The notes under the pieces are model-generated. The model made no database searches, was not told the origin of the DNA, and saw only the letters and a list, made by a program, of their open reading frames with translations. From assembly GCA_018873245.2 (NCBI GenBank), contig JAEMBT020000001.1, positions 4,092,001 through 4,156,000 on the forward strand: a stretch of DNA of 64,000 nucleotides, in the 5' to 3' direction. A program made the position numbers and the translations under genes. This DNA is from Archegozetes longisetosus. Taxonomy: Eukaryota > Arthropoda > Arachnida > Sarcoptiformes > Trhypochthoniidae. Positions 46,640-58,871 of the stretch are shown in pieces; the first letter of the stretch is position 1, and every line of letters starts with the position of its first letter.

Positions 46640-47442
46640 GAAGGAAAACATTTTCGCTCATTTCAGTTTCGAACGTTCTTTATATTAAAGTGAATGACGG
46701 AATTCGTGTTAAATATTCAATATTCCTATGATCTGAGTGCAGGAGGACATCCTTTACAAAATTCATTGCATGCGTTTTTCATCATCTCTCGAATTCTTAT
46801 ATTTATTGAAGCAGTACCCAATTGATTGAAGTTGAATATTCTTGTCCTTATTACAATAATTAAGCAAATAGTTTTGAGAATAACATTTACAATCATTTTA
46901 GTATCTTATTACCCATCAGGAAAACACAACTATGTAAATAAAGTTCGGCAACCTGCTCACAATATAATAAGTTTAGCCAATACTGAAGGTCAGGTTTCAA
47001 ATATAAATATGAAATAAATAAGTTCAAGTAATTTTAAGACTGAAAATATTTGTGTTTTTATAGATCATTATAATGAAGATTGATGGATCCAATCTTCTGA
47101 ATAACGAAAAATTCAATAATGAAGAATCATCTAGTCTACCTCTATGCACATTAGAAATTTTTTATTTCAATTTAAAATATTAAAAGATGGTCTTATTGAG
47201 ATATCTTACTTTTTTATATATTACTTTCCGGAATAACTTTTTTCGTAAACTTTAGTACAGTGAAAATGCGTTAATGTTGAAGAGACGAATCACAATGAAA
47301 CTATTATTTGAAAAATCCCGAATCCTATATCTGTCACCTTTTGTAAACTTGAAATGAATGCCAACCTGTCTTTTGAAAAAAAATTTATTACTCAAAACTA
47401 GTAATTCAAATAAGTTGATGCGATAAATATCAGTTATAAAAC
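46640..47442. other. AT-rich gap
   Basis: No supported feature. Confidence 0.4.
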
Positions 47443-47549
47443 GTTAAATTAGTTGAAAAGTAACCTTTACTCTTAGCTCTTCCAGATTCAAAAACAGTAT
47501 TTTGATTTAGAAGAGATAAGAGTAAAAGTTACTTTTCAACTAATTTAAC
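47443..47549. repeat. Near-perfect 107-bp hairpin
   Basis: Arms 47443-47482 and 47510-47549 are inverted copies with about two mismatches over 40 bp, around a 27-base loop. It may be a tiny MITE or a structured RNA; no flanking duplication could be fixed. Confidence 0.75.
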
Positions 47550-48559
47550 TTTTCTATAACAGTATCGCAGCGAAAGCGGTTTAAAACTTTACACGACGTG
47601 CATTTTTTTTCATTAAGAACTATCTTTAGTCTTTATAAATTTTGTACATCAGGAAAGTTGGTTCACTTTTCGGAAAATGAAATTTAATGACTTATTTATA
47701 CTCTAAATGTTTAAGATTTTATAATCTCAATCGATCGTTATTAACATTACTATCGATAAACCCATTGAAAGGGTTGAATTTTTCCGAGAATAAGCCATTG
47801 ATCTCAACCCAAAGTATAGAACTTTACAATAATATAGTTATTAAGTGAGACAGCTCATTGGATATTCTGTACCACAATCGACAAAACATCTGAGCTATGT
47901 AACAGAAATAGTCATTAATTTTGCATTAATTTACATGTAAACTGTAGCCGGTTTATGCTGGAGAGTAAAAGTTAGCCTTAGATGTTTGATATAATCTTAT
48001 GTTAACCGACATGAAACTGGAAAAATGATTTTTGGGTTCAGATTTATTTCAAATATATATCTGAAATGACATGAAAAGTCGTGAGAAAAGTCTTGATTAC
48101 ACAGTATATATAAATATTGACTATTATTTCGATGAACCATCATTGACAGACTAACAAGTTAAGAATTGTTTGAATAATAAAATATAAGCTATACTTAAAT
48201 AGAGATCAATTAAAATCTAAATAACTTAATAATCTTATACGACTTAATTGGTTCTCTTATGTACAATCTATTCCCATTATAAAAAAATTACATATTGAAA
48301 ATGCCATTAAATGTTGAGGTAGTATAATATCCTTCAAATAATGACATTATATTTTATTGCCTTTTGGCTGAAGAAGAATTTTAAGATTACAGCAAAGATT
48401 AACTTGAGTTGAATTTTCAATTGGGAAGAATCAAGACTCAAATAGTTTACTCGTTACGGATGAGTGGTTAGCCTTGCATTTCACTTAAAGTGAAAGTCAA
48501 ATTTTGAGAGCTTTTAAAATTTTAATTCAAACTAAAAATACTTCTAAGTTATGAGCTGA
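47550..48559. other. AT-rich intergenic DNA
   Basis: No supported feature. Confidence 0.4.
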
Positions 48560-48566
48560 TATATAA
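48560..48566 (+). promoter_or_regulatory. TATA box of the large chitin-binding gene
   Basis: TATATAA 71 bp before the proposed ATG at 48637. Confidence 0.45.
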
Positions 48567-48636
48567 CCAGCACTTCTGCTAATTGGCATATATTTCGATA
48601 AATATAAAGTAATTAGTGATAAAATATTAGTCCAAA

Positions 48637-51600
48637 ATGAATCTTATCCTCTTAGGTAAGTCTTAATAATTTCATCGTAATAGTTTTTATTATTTACTAA
48701 AAAATCTAATTATTCAGATAAAGACTTTGTAGCATAAAAGCTTCAGAGAGATTAAGATAAAAGTTATTTTGTAAGTTTACCAATTAATGTATTATTTAAC
48801 TAATTCTCCTGAAGGAAAAAAATTTGTCCAATGCGAGTTTTTCTTAGAGTTAGTTATTTATGCAAGAAAATTAGAACATCAATTATTATTTGATGCTGAG
48901 TTAGCGCAAATTCAATATTTAACTTTTGGCAAATTTCTCTTTCATACACATGGTCGTAATGTTGAGTATATATAAGGGGAAAAAATAAATGGCATAATTA
49001 AGACTTATGAAGTTCAAGGCAATTATGATCTGTCTCGAATTTATTATTAACATACATAATCAACTTCTAGTTGAAATATGTTACACAACACAGTAATTAT
49101 CTCTTTGCGCCTTTTAGCATAGTACTTATATCTTTCTCCAAAGAAGAGTGAATTGAGTAATTCATTAAACAAAAATTATTTATTTATCAAGCTATATGAA
49201 ACTTCATCTGAAAAATGTACGATATAAAAAACTAAATAGTGTACATGAAAAGTTAAAGCTAAGAAAACTATTACCTAAAGTATGCACATTAGTTTAGTAG
49301 ATATAACCTTAGATGTTAATAATATCTGATTAAAAGTGCAGTTACATTGTTTTTCAGTTTTGACATCAAAGTAGTACGAAATGTTTCTATATGTTTCATT
49401 TTCTCCGTCGTATATTTTCACGGAAAATTCCATTTAGGTAAAACGAGACCATAGTTTAATATGGTCAAGTACAAGTATCTAGATTTAACTCATTTAAATG
49501 TACAAGTAGAATGTTATTGTATTTTGCTTTTTATATATATTGGGATTTTACAAACAAATTTTTGTCGAAAGCAAAAAATTGAAATATTTAAATAATCTTG
49601 AAATTTGTCTATCCACCAATAGTTTTGAGGGATACTCTTTTGAGTAGAGTAATTAAATGATTTAAAGCGTACAATAACAAGTAAGTTTACCTCCCATAAA
49701 ATCACTCGGAACTCTTGTTTCTGTATTAGAAATAGTTTTTAATTCGAATATTCAATGACTATTTGATCGTAATTAGTTTAAGATAAGTTTCATGGTTTAA
49801 GATTTTGTAGTGTTGTTTTGCTCATTTTCTTCATGTTTCTCTTTTCATTAGTTTGGCATTCAATTAAATCCAACAAAATTAGAATTTTTATAACTATTTT
49901 TCATGAAAAAGAAATCATAGCTATTTTCCAAATATGTATAGGCTATTTTTTTAGAAGTTTTTTTCTGATGAGAGATCACTGATAAAAGAAAATTATTTCA
50001 AGTGCGTATACTTCTTGAATCTCTTCGACAAAATATTGCTAAACATTTTATTTTAAAGATAAAAATTAGATTTCTTCCATATTAAGCGAACTAAACTAAA
50101 GTTTGACATTGAAGATATTTTAGGAAATAGGGAATTTTGAAGAAAAAACAACAGTCAATTATTTTATGTGCAGAACCTTTCAAATCCTCATTTTGTATTT
50201 TAGACTTTTTAAAGTGATTTGATCAATGTTATTTCATCAAAATAGAAAGTACAATATCTCATGCTTTCAGATTATTCAAGTGAATCACAATATTTGTATA
50301 AGTTTGAGATAAAAAATAATTGTGGTAACGCATATAATTATTAGTACAACAAAAAATATAAACTAAACATTCAGTTTGCAGTCTTCATTAAAAGCTACGA
50401 ATAATGTTTTATTGTCTTCACACTGAACACAATGAAAAGTTGATTTAGTAAATATAATACAGCTTATAAATCCATTTCTGTAAGATGCTAACGATTTTCA
50501 AAGTAAAATAAATGCCATCAAATATTAAATGACAAAAGTGCTTGTGATAATAATGAAGACTATGATTTTCATTTTGACTCGTTTGTCATGTTATAAAGAG
50601 TACTGTTATGGTAATTTCTGATCCACAAAAATCATATATAGGCTTTTATTGTCAAGATAGAAGTTTATATTCGGAGAATATGAAATGATAAAGAATTAAA
50701 ATCTAGTCTCTAAATTCATCTAGAAAATTAAGAATTTAAGAAGATTTTCAAAAACTAACTCATCTATAGTAAAAATTGTCTAAAATTTCTTTTTAACGAA
50801 TATCTAATACTTTCGGATTTCCTGTGCGATATAATTTGAGTCTATTCTACAAGTGAGAATAACAACGTAAAAGTTAAATCCTAGCTTTTCAACAGTTCCA
50901 AAGCCAACACCAAAAATAAAGAATATATATGGTTTGAATACATTTGTCTCCAAAAGAAATCAAACTTATCTCTGTTATCATCTACTTATACTAATCATAT
51001 TCAAACTATTGCTTTTGTGAATGATGTTCAAAATTATATTGGGTTTTACCAAATTTGTTGCATCTCTTCTCTAAAAGGATAAACTTTGATTTATGTGAAT
51101 ACCATTTGTCCTTCAAACTGAAGTCATTTCATTAAAGAAATCTTCAAATTAATCTCAAGCGAAGTATTCATTCTCTTTTTTCTGACTAATTGGAAAAGGG
51201 ATTTTTAATAGTCTATATTCTTGTTTATTAAAATAAACAGCTTCTATGCCATCATTCATTCTCAATTTGTTCAAAGTCGGACATCAATTTTTCTAATTTC
51301 CGACTCATATAATCTACAAAATGTGTTTTGATTAAATCTATAGACGAATGATATGAAAATGATTCAAAGTTCACACATTATTCATAGAACTTGATTCGAA
51401 CAAATGATGAGAAATGTTTTGTGAATTGAGGAGGCATTTCTAGTTTCACTATTTTTTCCAATAGCTATACACTTTGATTTACTCGCAATTTTCTAAGACT
51501 AAAAGTTTCTTTTAAAGACGGTATTGGTTTTAGTAATAAATCGTAGCTAACTTATCATTATTAATCAAACTCTTAAGCTAAGAGACATATATGTGACAGT

Positions 51601-54600
51601 TTTTCGAACTTCGTGTGTGTAAGAAAAAGTTAAAAACATTTAAGGTATCTAATAAAGAAAATAAAACGCAAAACTCAGTAAAGCGGTTTCTGTTATAAAC
51701 AGACGTTAAACTTATGAATATTAAAAACATAGCAATTATAATTTGTTTATTGTTAATAAACTTTAATTAGAGACTAACTTAAAAAAATTGCGACAAATTT
51801 TTGAAAATGAATAACCTATTGAACAGCTACGCAATGAGGAACTATCGACGAGTTGTGACTTCAAATCTGAACATAACTATTATTTCGACATTAGATTAAT
51901 ATTTTATATCTGCCGCCTAGATAACTTCAACTATAATATCTACCCCTCAGTAGTTAAAATGTTACACGAAAATATCGCAAAAAAGTACCATAACACTGTC
52001 ACATATAGAATCTTAATTAATCAAGGAGCACCTACAATACTCTATAAGGTTAGAGTTTGAGGAAAGGACTTATTTATGCATTGATAAGAACTTGATTTAT
52101 AGTTGAAAGTGAGCGTGATACACAAGAACCATCATGTGCGGCATAAAACCTACTCTTAGGTAGAAATAAATAATTTTGATTTTTATCTAAATAGTTATCA
52201 TTGGATTCCTGAGTATTTCTGTCTCTGCTGAAGAACAACTGGCACTTGAATACACAAATCTGTGTCAAGTATATGGTGGTTACTTTCAAGACCAAAATAA
52301 TTGCAGATGCTTTTATCAATGCGACACTGAATACCGTTTATGGCATGGATGTTGTCCTGACGGGCAACTGTTTGATGAGAAAATCAGAGCTTGCGTTTCT
52401 GGAAACCTGATGGTTTGTGATAATAGACAGAGTATGCGAGCAGTCAGACAAAACCCAGTGCCTAATTGCTACGTTCCAAATGGATTGTTTAGACATGAGA
52501 ATTGTGCCAAGTTCTGGCACTGCTCTCATAGCTATTTGTATGAAATGAGTTGCCCAGAAGGGACTCTTTGGAATGATGCCCTAAAAACTTGTGTCTTGCC
52601 TCAGTATTCGACATGCAATGCATTGGCCTCAAGTCCTGTCCAAACATACAGCATAAATACAATTATTAAATCTCCAGACGATTTCACTTATCCAAACCAA
52701 CCTTATCAACAAGCGAGTGACAGGGATTTCAATAATATCTATAGAGCCAGATTTGGTGGACAAGTAGATGAACAACAATTGAATGAACAACTAACTGCAA
52801 CTCTTATAAATGATAAACGGCTTTCGAGTCTTACATATATAACTTCAGACCCAACTGGAAGAATAGTTTATGGTATTACAAAAATATCAAAGTTTACTTT
52901 AGGCAGAGTTAATCCAAATGAAGTTTATAACAAATCAACCGAGAACTCCACACCAGTTAATACAGAAACGACCCAGCAAGTAGATGAAAGTGACTTAGAA
53001 TCATCGAGTGAACAATCATATATTGAAGAATCGAATGAAAATAATAAGGACTTGCCGATAGAATCAGACGAAAGCGTAGTACAATCTCCAGAAAATTCTA
53101 CAGATAATAGTACTGAAAGTGAAAACAAAACTACACTTAATATTGAAACATCTGAGACCACAACTGAAAGTTTCAATAAAGTTACTTCAGACACAACTGA
53201 ATCAGTTGAGAGTCAAACTGGCAGTACAACTAATTCGGTAACTGTGGGCATAATCAGTAGCACTGAGAAATTAAGTGAAGGTTCTTTTAATACAACAGTC
53301 GATACAAGTAGTCCGTCTGAATCTGATGACTCTTTTACTGATAGACCAGAAAACTCGACTTTCAGTGAAGAAGAATTGCTGAAAGATCTTGAAAACATTA
53401 AACTCGAAACTATTGCCACTGAAAAGAGTGTGACCGAAAACACTAATGATTCAACTGATGAGAGTACGACAAGCATAGCTCAAGTTCCTGAAGAAATTAC
53501 AACAGAATCATCAGAGCCTGAAAAAATCGTTTCAGAAACAAACACGAGCTCAGGCGACAGCACGGAATCTATTGAAAGTTCGACAGAAATTTCTGGAGAA
53601 AGTGTAACAGAATCAATGGAACCAACAGAACTTGGCAAAATTACTACAGAAACAAATACAAATTCGGAAGATAGCACGGAATCTATTGAAAGTTCGACAA
53701 AAATTTCTGGAGGAAGTGTAACAGAATCAATGGAACCAACAGAACTTGGCAAAATTACTACAGAAACAAATACAAATTCGGAGATAGCACGGAATCTATT
53801 GAAAGTTCAACAGAGAATAGTTCAAAGGCAATAACAGACAGTAATATAGAAGCCGATATCACTAGTGAATCAAGCGATAACGAGTCACATAAAGATGAGA
53901 CAACTACAGAAGGTAGTGAAAGTTTAGAATCCACTACAACCGGTTCACATAAAATTACTGGAGAGTCTGACGAAGATTTTAGCAATAATGAGAGCACAAC
54001 AGAATCACCTCAAATCAATATAGAGAGTGTCACTCAAACTAATGAAATGTCCAATTATAGTAATACTGAATTTGATGAAAGTCTAATATCTGGCGAAGTA
54101 ACCACAAAGTTACCTCAAGAGAAGTCAACGGAAAAGAGCGTTTCGGAGTCTGGAGAAAATATTACAACTAATGAAACAAACAGAATCAAGAGTAAATCGT
54201 CGGAAATACGAGCAACAACATGGATTCTATTACGACGACAGAACGTTCAACAGATAGTTTCACATCTGAAAGTTCACCTCCAGATACTACAAAACTCACT
54301 CCAACTGATAACAAGACGACACTAAAACCAGAAGCTGGTAAGTGATTCTTAAAGTGATTTCAAGCTATTGACTAATATTTTTTTATTTAATACACAAAAA
54401 GGTTTCGAGTTACCAACACCTAATTATGATATTTGTAAAGAAGCTGGTGGTTATTATGCAGATGAGAATGACTGCAGATGTTTCTATGTTTGCGATTTGT
54501 TGTACAGACCATACAGACACTGTTGTCCCGATGGGCTTTTATTCAATGAGAACGCAGAGGAATTGTTGTGCGATCATCCCGATAGTGTGATCTGTAGAGA

Positions 54601-54691
54601 CGGCTCTAATAGACCACTTAGACTTAAAAGATTTATTCATTATAAACATAACGTCAAAAAAGTTATTTTAAATCATTTAAAGCTCAATTAA
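48637..54691 (+). CDS. Mucin-like peritrophin with three chitin-binding (CBM14) domains
   Basis: Proposed exons: 48637-48655 (MNLILL), 52195-54337 and 54402-54691. The first join is inferred: its phase fits, and together with the exon at 52195 it makes a normal signal peptide ending SVSA. Exon 2 encodes CBM14 domains 1 (CQVYGGYFQDQNNCRCFYQC, then CCPDG) and 2 (CYVPNGLFRHENCAKFWHC), then about 500 residues rich in Ser, Thr and Glu, with a repeated unit around TESIESSTEISG, typical of an O-glycosylated mucin linker. Exon 3 adds a third CBM14 domain (CKEAGGYYADENDCRCFYVC) and a dibasic tail DGSNRPLRLKR. Two single-base frame changes lie in the linker, near 53782 (GGAGAT against GGAAGAT in the previous repeat unit) and near 54200. 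They are either sequencing indels or inactivating. Poly(A) signal AATAAA at 54807. Likely binds chitin in cuticle or gut lining. Confidence 0.8.
48656..52194 (+). other. Proposed 3.5-kb intron of the large chitin-binding gene
   Basis: Donor GTAAGT at 48656 directly after a 19-base coding exon; acceptor TCTAAATAG ending at 52194. The interior is AT-rich, without a recognised repeat; an open frame at 48787-48975 has no known domain. The donor and phase fit well, but a closer small first exon cannot be excluded. Confidence 0.5.
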
Positions 54692-56829
54692 AATCTTGAT
54701 GTGATGTTTGAAATGTAAGATAACTGGTTAACTGAAGTGATAGATAGTCTAAATTTATATAATTTTTCAAATGTAACTTTCTCAGACAATCCTATAAGCA
54801 AAATGTAATAAAGATTCTCATCTATAATAATCAAATGTAAGCCTTTGGAAAAATTAGTGTCACAATACAATAACTTCAGTCATTAAATAATAATTCTTCA
54901 ATTAAATAGATTACTTATTTTTAGGAATAAGAATATCTTAGAAGCTACTTAAGGAATATAAGTTTAATACTAATATATGTATAGAGTAATCGGAAAGTCA
55001 AATTAACCAGCAATTTACAAGTAAATTTAAATTCAAATGAGCTTTTCATTGCTGGCGAAGTGAAGTTTAGAACCTATTCGCTTATCTTTGGATGAGTTCT
55101 GCACTTCAAATAATTGGCGTCGAGTAAATGTGTATAAAATACGATATGAAACATACGAAATAGGAAATCCAAGTTTAGTACTCAAAGAGGTTTTCTTTAG
55201 TATTTGTCAAACCCAATGGTAGGCAAATAGGTTCTAAGTTCCATGCGATATTGTTTGAAAGCTTTTTGTTTTGTAAATTCATTACATATATACATGAAAT
55301 TTTAAGTTTATGTGAAGTTTGATATAAAATTAATTTGAAATTCTCTTAGCTAACGATAGGCTAATTAAAGTTTATAATCAAATTTGATCGCTATTTTGAG
55401 AGCTTTGATGAGGCTTCTGATCGAATGATGTTTAGTCAAAGTAAATCTAAAATATTATCTAATAGAACAATAAAAGTAAAGAAGATTGTTAAATATAGTG
55501 ATACATAATGATTACGATACACCAGTCCGCCTCCAGAAGACGGATATACATTCTTCATCATATCATTAATTCTTATTCAATTTACAACCTTTTTCACGTC
55601 ATCTCTACAAATCTTGAATAAGTAAAATCTCATGAAATCAAAGTGCATTCAATTGGTTTTTTGTGACTTTATTGCCTCATAAATGTTGAGTTATCATTCG
55701 TAAGAGATATTAAGAATAATAACTGTTGACAACTGTAATGCCATAGATTTCATATTATTGTGATTGATCAAGCGATATTAATGCCAGTTATGGTTCACAT
55801 TTACAACAGGGATTAAGGTAAGAAATTCATAAATTTTATTCAAGTTTACGAAAGACTCAAATCGGAGATATACAGTTATGTGGGAATAGATTTTACAAAT
55901 CAATTACTGATAGATAGTTAAAAGTCTTTTTTCTATTAAGAAGCACTGATTACGTAATACTAGAGAAATAATTTTTCGAAGTTCAATCAAAGCCAAAACT
56001 TTATAACTTTCAATGAAAATAAGTCAGTTATGACTAATATGTATGAAATGACTAACAAAAAATTATTTTATCGCTTCATAATCAGTTATTTATAAACAAT
56101 TTTTGCAATGAAATAGAAGTTAACTATTGATAGGGGAGAAGCTTTATTTGGCTTAAATTAATTGACTTTTTGAAGTTGAAGTTTAATCTCTTAAAAGTTA
56201 ACCTTATTCACCGGTAGAATTTATTCTGACACAACTGTACTCTAGACACAAAATCTTCGGTCCGATCCAGTCAATATTTTCTAGCTCATTGGCCCGACCC
56301 GAAAGAACCTGAAAGCAAAAAGATTCAGCTCAACAAAACTTTTTGAATATTAAAAATAAACTAAATTGAGAGCTGATTTTTGGTTCAAATAAGTTCTACT
56401 TTTGAAAGTTTTCAAATTAGTTATTGTTCTGAGCTGATTTAGTTGAATTAGCTCAAATATATTCGAACAAATAATTTTTTTAAACATGTTTTTGATCTAT
56501 ATTTCAGTTTAAATATTCAAAATTTTCTGACTTTTGTTAGGTTCGGGCTGTTTCGAGCAGATTCATTTGACCCAACCCAAGCCTAATGTACATCTCCGAT
56601 TCAAATGTTGATCAAAAGTATAGAACAATATAATTCTAGAAAGTAATCTAACTTCTGTTTAAATTTATAACTTTTGTTGCATCAGTTGCATCAAATCGCA
56701 GTGTAAAGTGTTCATGTTTAAGGATATGAAATTTTATAGCCACTTCATAAGAGGATTATCAAATCTAAAACGGTTATCTACATTCGACTAAATTTTAGAA
56801 TTTTTGCTATCAGGTAACTAATGGTTTAT
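54692..56829. other. AT-rich intergenic DNA
   Basis: No gene seen. A weak inverted pair at 55063-55082 and 55221-55241 (TTAGAACCTATT-type arms) may be a small MITE. At 56255-56600 there is a patch with GACCCGA/CGGGCTG words, likely an old repeat. Confidence 0.4.
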
Positions 56830-57612
56830 AAAGGAGAGTTCCGCGGCCCCATAGACCTCAGCCCCACTTCCGATTTTGTTGGTATTTTATATACTGATAA
56901 AAAGCTAAAATTAATACCATTTTCCTCCTAAGACCTTGAGCTCCAACCTATATTGAATGTGCTAGAAATTTTCAAAGCTTAAATATTCAAAATTCGATTA
57001 CAAGAAAACCGTTAAAGATTTTTAGAAATTTTTTTCACTAAGAATATCAATATAATCAATAGTTTTTACCACCAAAATATAATTTTTTATCCAAAGAATA
57101 AAATTTTATGACCTGAAAAAAATTTTTGAAATTTTTTTAAACATAGCGCCCCAAAAGATCCAAGGTGAAAGTCAAAGTATTAGTGAGATATACTCGTGAG
57201 CTTCACTCTTTTTCAGACATCATGTTGGATCTTTAGAGGCGCCATAGTAAAAGAGACGAAAATCTTTTAATAAAATTTTAAGTTGTTTCTTATGTAGATG
57301 AATGTTTGAAATATTTTTAACATTAATTTTTACTCAAAGTCTTATTCAAACATAAGTTTTATGTTAAAGAAACATTGATTATTCTCTTGCAATGAACTTT
57401 TGAACGTCTAAACTCTGAAAATTCAAACGACACATTATAAACTTTGATATCAAAATTAACACACAAACTACTTTCAATTTTGATGAGATTCAATTAGATG
57501 AAATTCATAATACTCAAATTTTCCAAAGGTAGACTGATTTTATTATTCTGTAAAACATTTGTTTATACATATCTGTGGGGCCGGGGCCAATGTCATTTCG
57601 GAGCTCCTCTTT
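56830..57612. mobile_element. Candidate non-autonomous DNA element
   Basis: Ends AAAGGAGAGTTCCG and the inverted partner CGGAGCTCCTCTTT, with GC-rich subterminal blocks (GCGGCCCC and GGGGCCGGGGCC) unlike the AT-rich surroundings. An internal inverted pair with AGATCCAA and TTGGATCT lies at 57150-57240. No coding frame and no clear target duplication. Confidence 0.45.
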
Positions 57613-57743
57613 GAATTACTAATAAAATCATGATTTTAATGAAAGGATAAATTATTGTATCAATAAAACGATAAAAATAAGACGCCAAGGAAATAAATTA
57701 TTTTCTAATGATGCATACAAGAGCTGCACCGTTATACTGCAAC

Positions 57744-57752
57744 TATATAAAT
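57744..57752 (+). promoter_or_regulatory. TATA box of the smaller chitin-binding gene
   Basis: TATATAAAT 94 bp before the ATG at 57838. Confidence 0.65.
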
Positions 57753-57837
57753 AGTGATAGAAAAAAAACTTAATTCATAGACTTAACTACTCGTATATTA
57801 TTAGTAATTGAGGATAACAAAATATTAGACTGATAAA

Positions 57838-58871
57838 ATGTTGAAAAAAGTTATTTTCTTATTATTTCTTGTTTGTCTTAATGTGGTTTTGGCTAAAATT
57901 TCTGTAGATGAATCTGTAGAATCGAATGAGTCGAAAGAGTCGAAAGAGTCGAAAGAGTCGAATGAATCGAATAAGTCGAGTGAATCTAGTGAAGAGAACT
58001 TAGGATCTATTTGTATAGATCCCAATGGAATGTATCCGCATGAGGACTGTGAAAAATTCTGGAAATGCAGTAATGGTGTACCGATTGAGTTTGACTGTCC
58101 TGATGATCTTCATTGGAATAATAAGACGCAGGAATGCGATTGGCCCGACCAAGCCGGATGTCAATCAAACGATAAACCAACGACTGATTTGCAAACAACT
58201 ACAAAAGTAACACCGACTCCCGTAGAGACAACCACTGAGGAGGCATCAACTCCAGTAGAGACAACTACCGAAGAAGCATCAGAGATAACTACCGAAGAGG
58301 CACCAGAGACAACCACCGAAGAGGCGTCAGAGACAACTACCGAAGAGGCGTCAGAGACAACTACCGAAGTAACGATAGCTCCTCCATCAAAATTTGAATG
58401 TCCAGAAAAAGATGGATGGTTTGCTCATGAGGATTGTTGGAAATTTTGGATATGCTCTAATTGGATTCCTTATGAATTTGTTTGTGCAAATGGCACCGCT
58501 TGGGATGATAAGATAAAAGATTGCGATTGGCCTCAAAATGTCGGATGTATTATCCCCAGTAAGTAATATATTCAGATTTAATCATTAATATTATTTTTTT
58601 ATCAATCTGTAAGTTTATTTATCTATTTTTCTATTCAATTAAAGTCGATAAAGAGATATGCAAGGAAGCTGATTCTTATTATCAGGACAAAACAGACTGT
58701 AGGTATTTCTATCATTGCGACCTTTCATACAAAGATCATCGTAAGCAATGTGCCGATGGTCTGTACTTCAATGAAGAAAAAAGTGAATGCGATTTTGCAA
58801 TTAATGTCTTCTGTTTTGATGGCTCTAACAGGCCTTATAGAGTCAAAAGAGATATTATGAACAAGGTTTAA
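57838..58871 (+). CDS. Secreted chitin-binding protein, three CBM14 domains, 315 aa
   Basis: Exon 1 57838-58558, intron 58559-58644 (86 bp, GTAAGT...AAAG, phase 1), exon 2 58645-58871. A signal peptide (MLKKVIFLLFLVCLNVVLA) is followed by a Ser/Glu/Lys repeat region (SKE and SNE triplets, 57925-57985), CBM14 domain 1 (CIDPNGMYPHEDCEKFWKC to QAGC), a Thr/Glu-rich linker made of eight-residue repeats (ETTTEEAS, 58215-58370), CBM14 domain 2 (CPEKDGWFAHEDCWKFWIC to NVGC) and domain 3 (CKEADSYYQDKTDCRYFYHC to NVFC), then DGSNRPYRVKR. Domains 1 and 2 have the aromatic KFWxC chitin-contact pattern. The intron lies just before domain 3, as in the gene at 48637, so the two are paralogues. AATAAA overlaps the stop. 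The gene looks intact and probably acts in cuticle or peritrophic matrix. Confidence 0.88.

Noticed and set aside
48787-48975. 62-codon frame directly behind the proposed first exon
   Set aside because: No domain or splice support; inside the proposed intron.
53480-53997. Long minus-strand open frames rich in Ser/Val
   Set aside because: They are the antisense of the Ser/Thr/Glu-rich linker repeats; no independent gene features.
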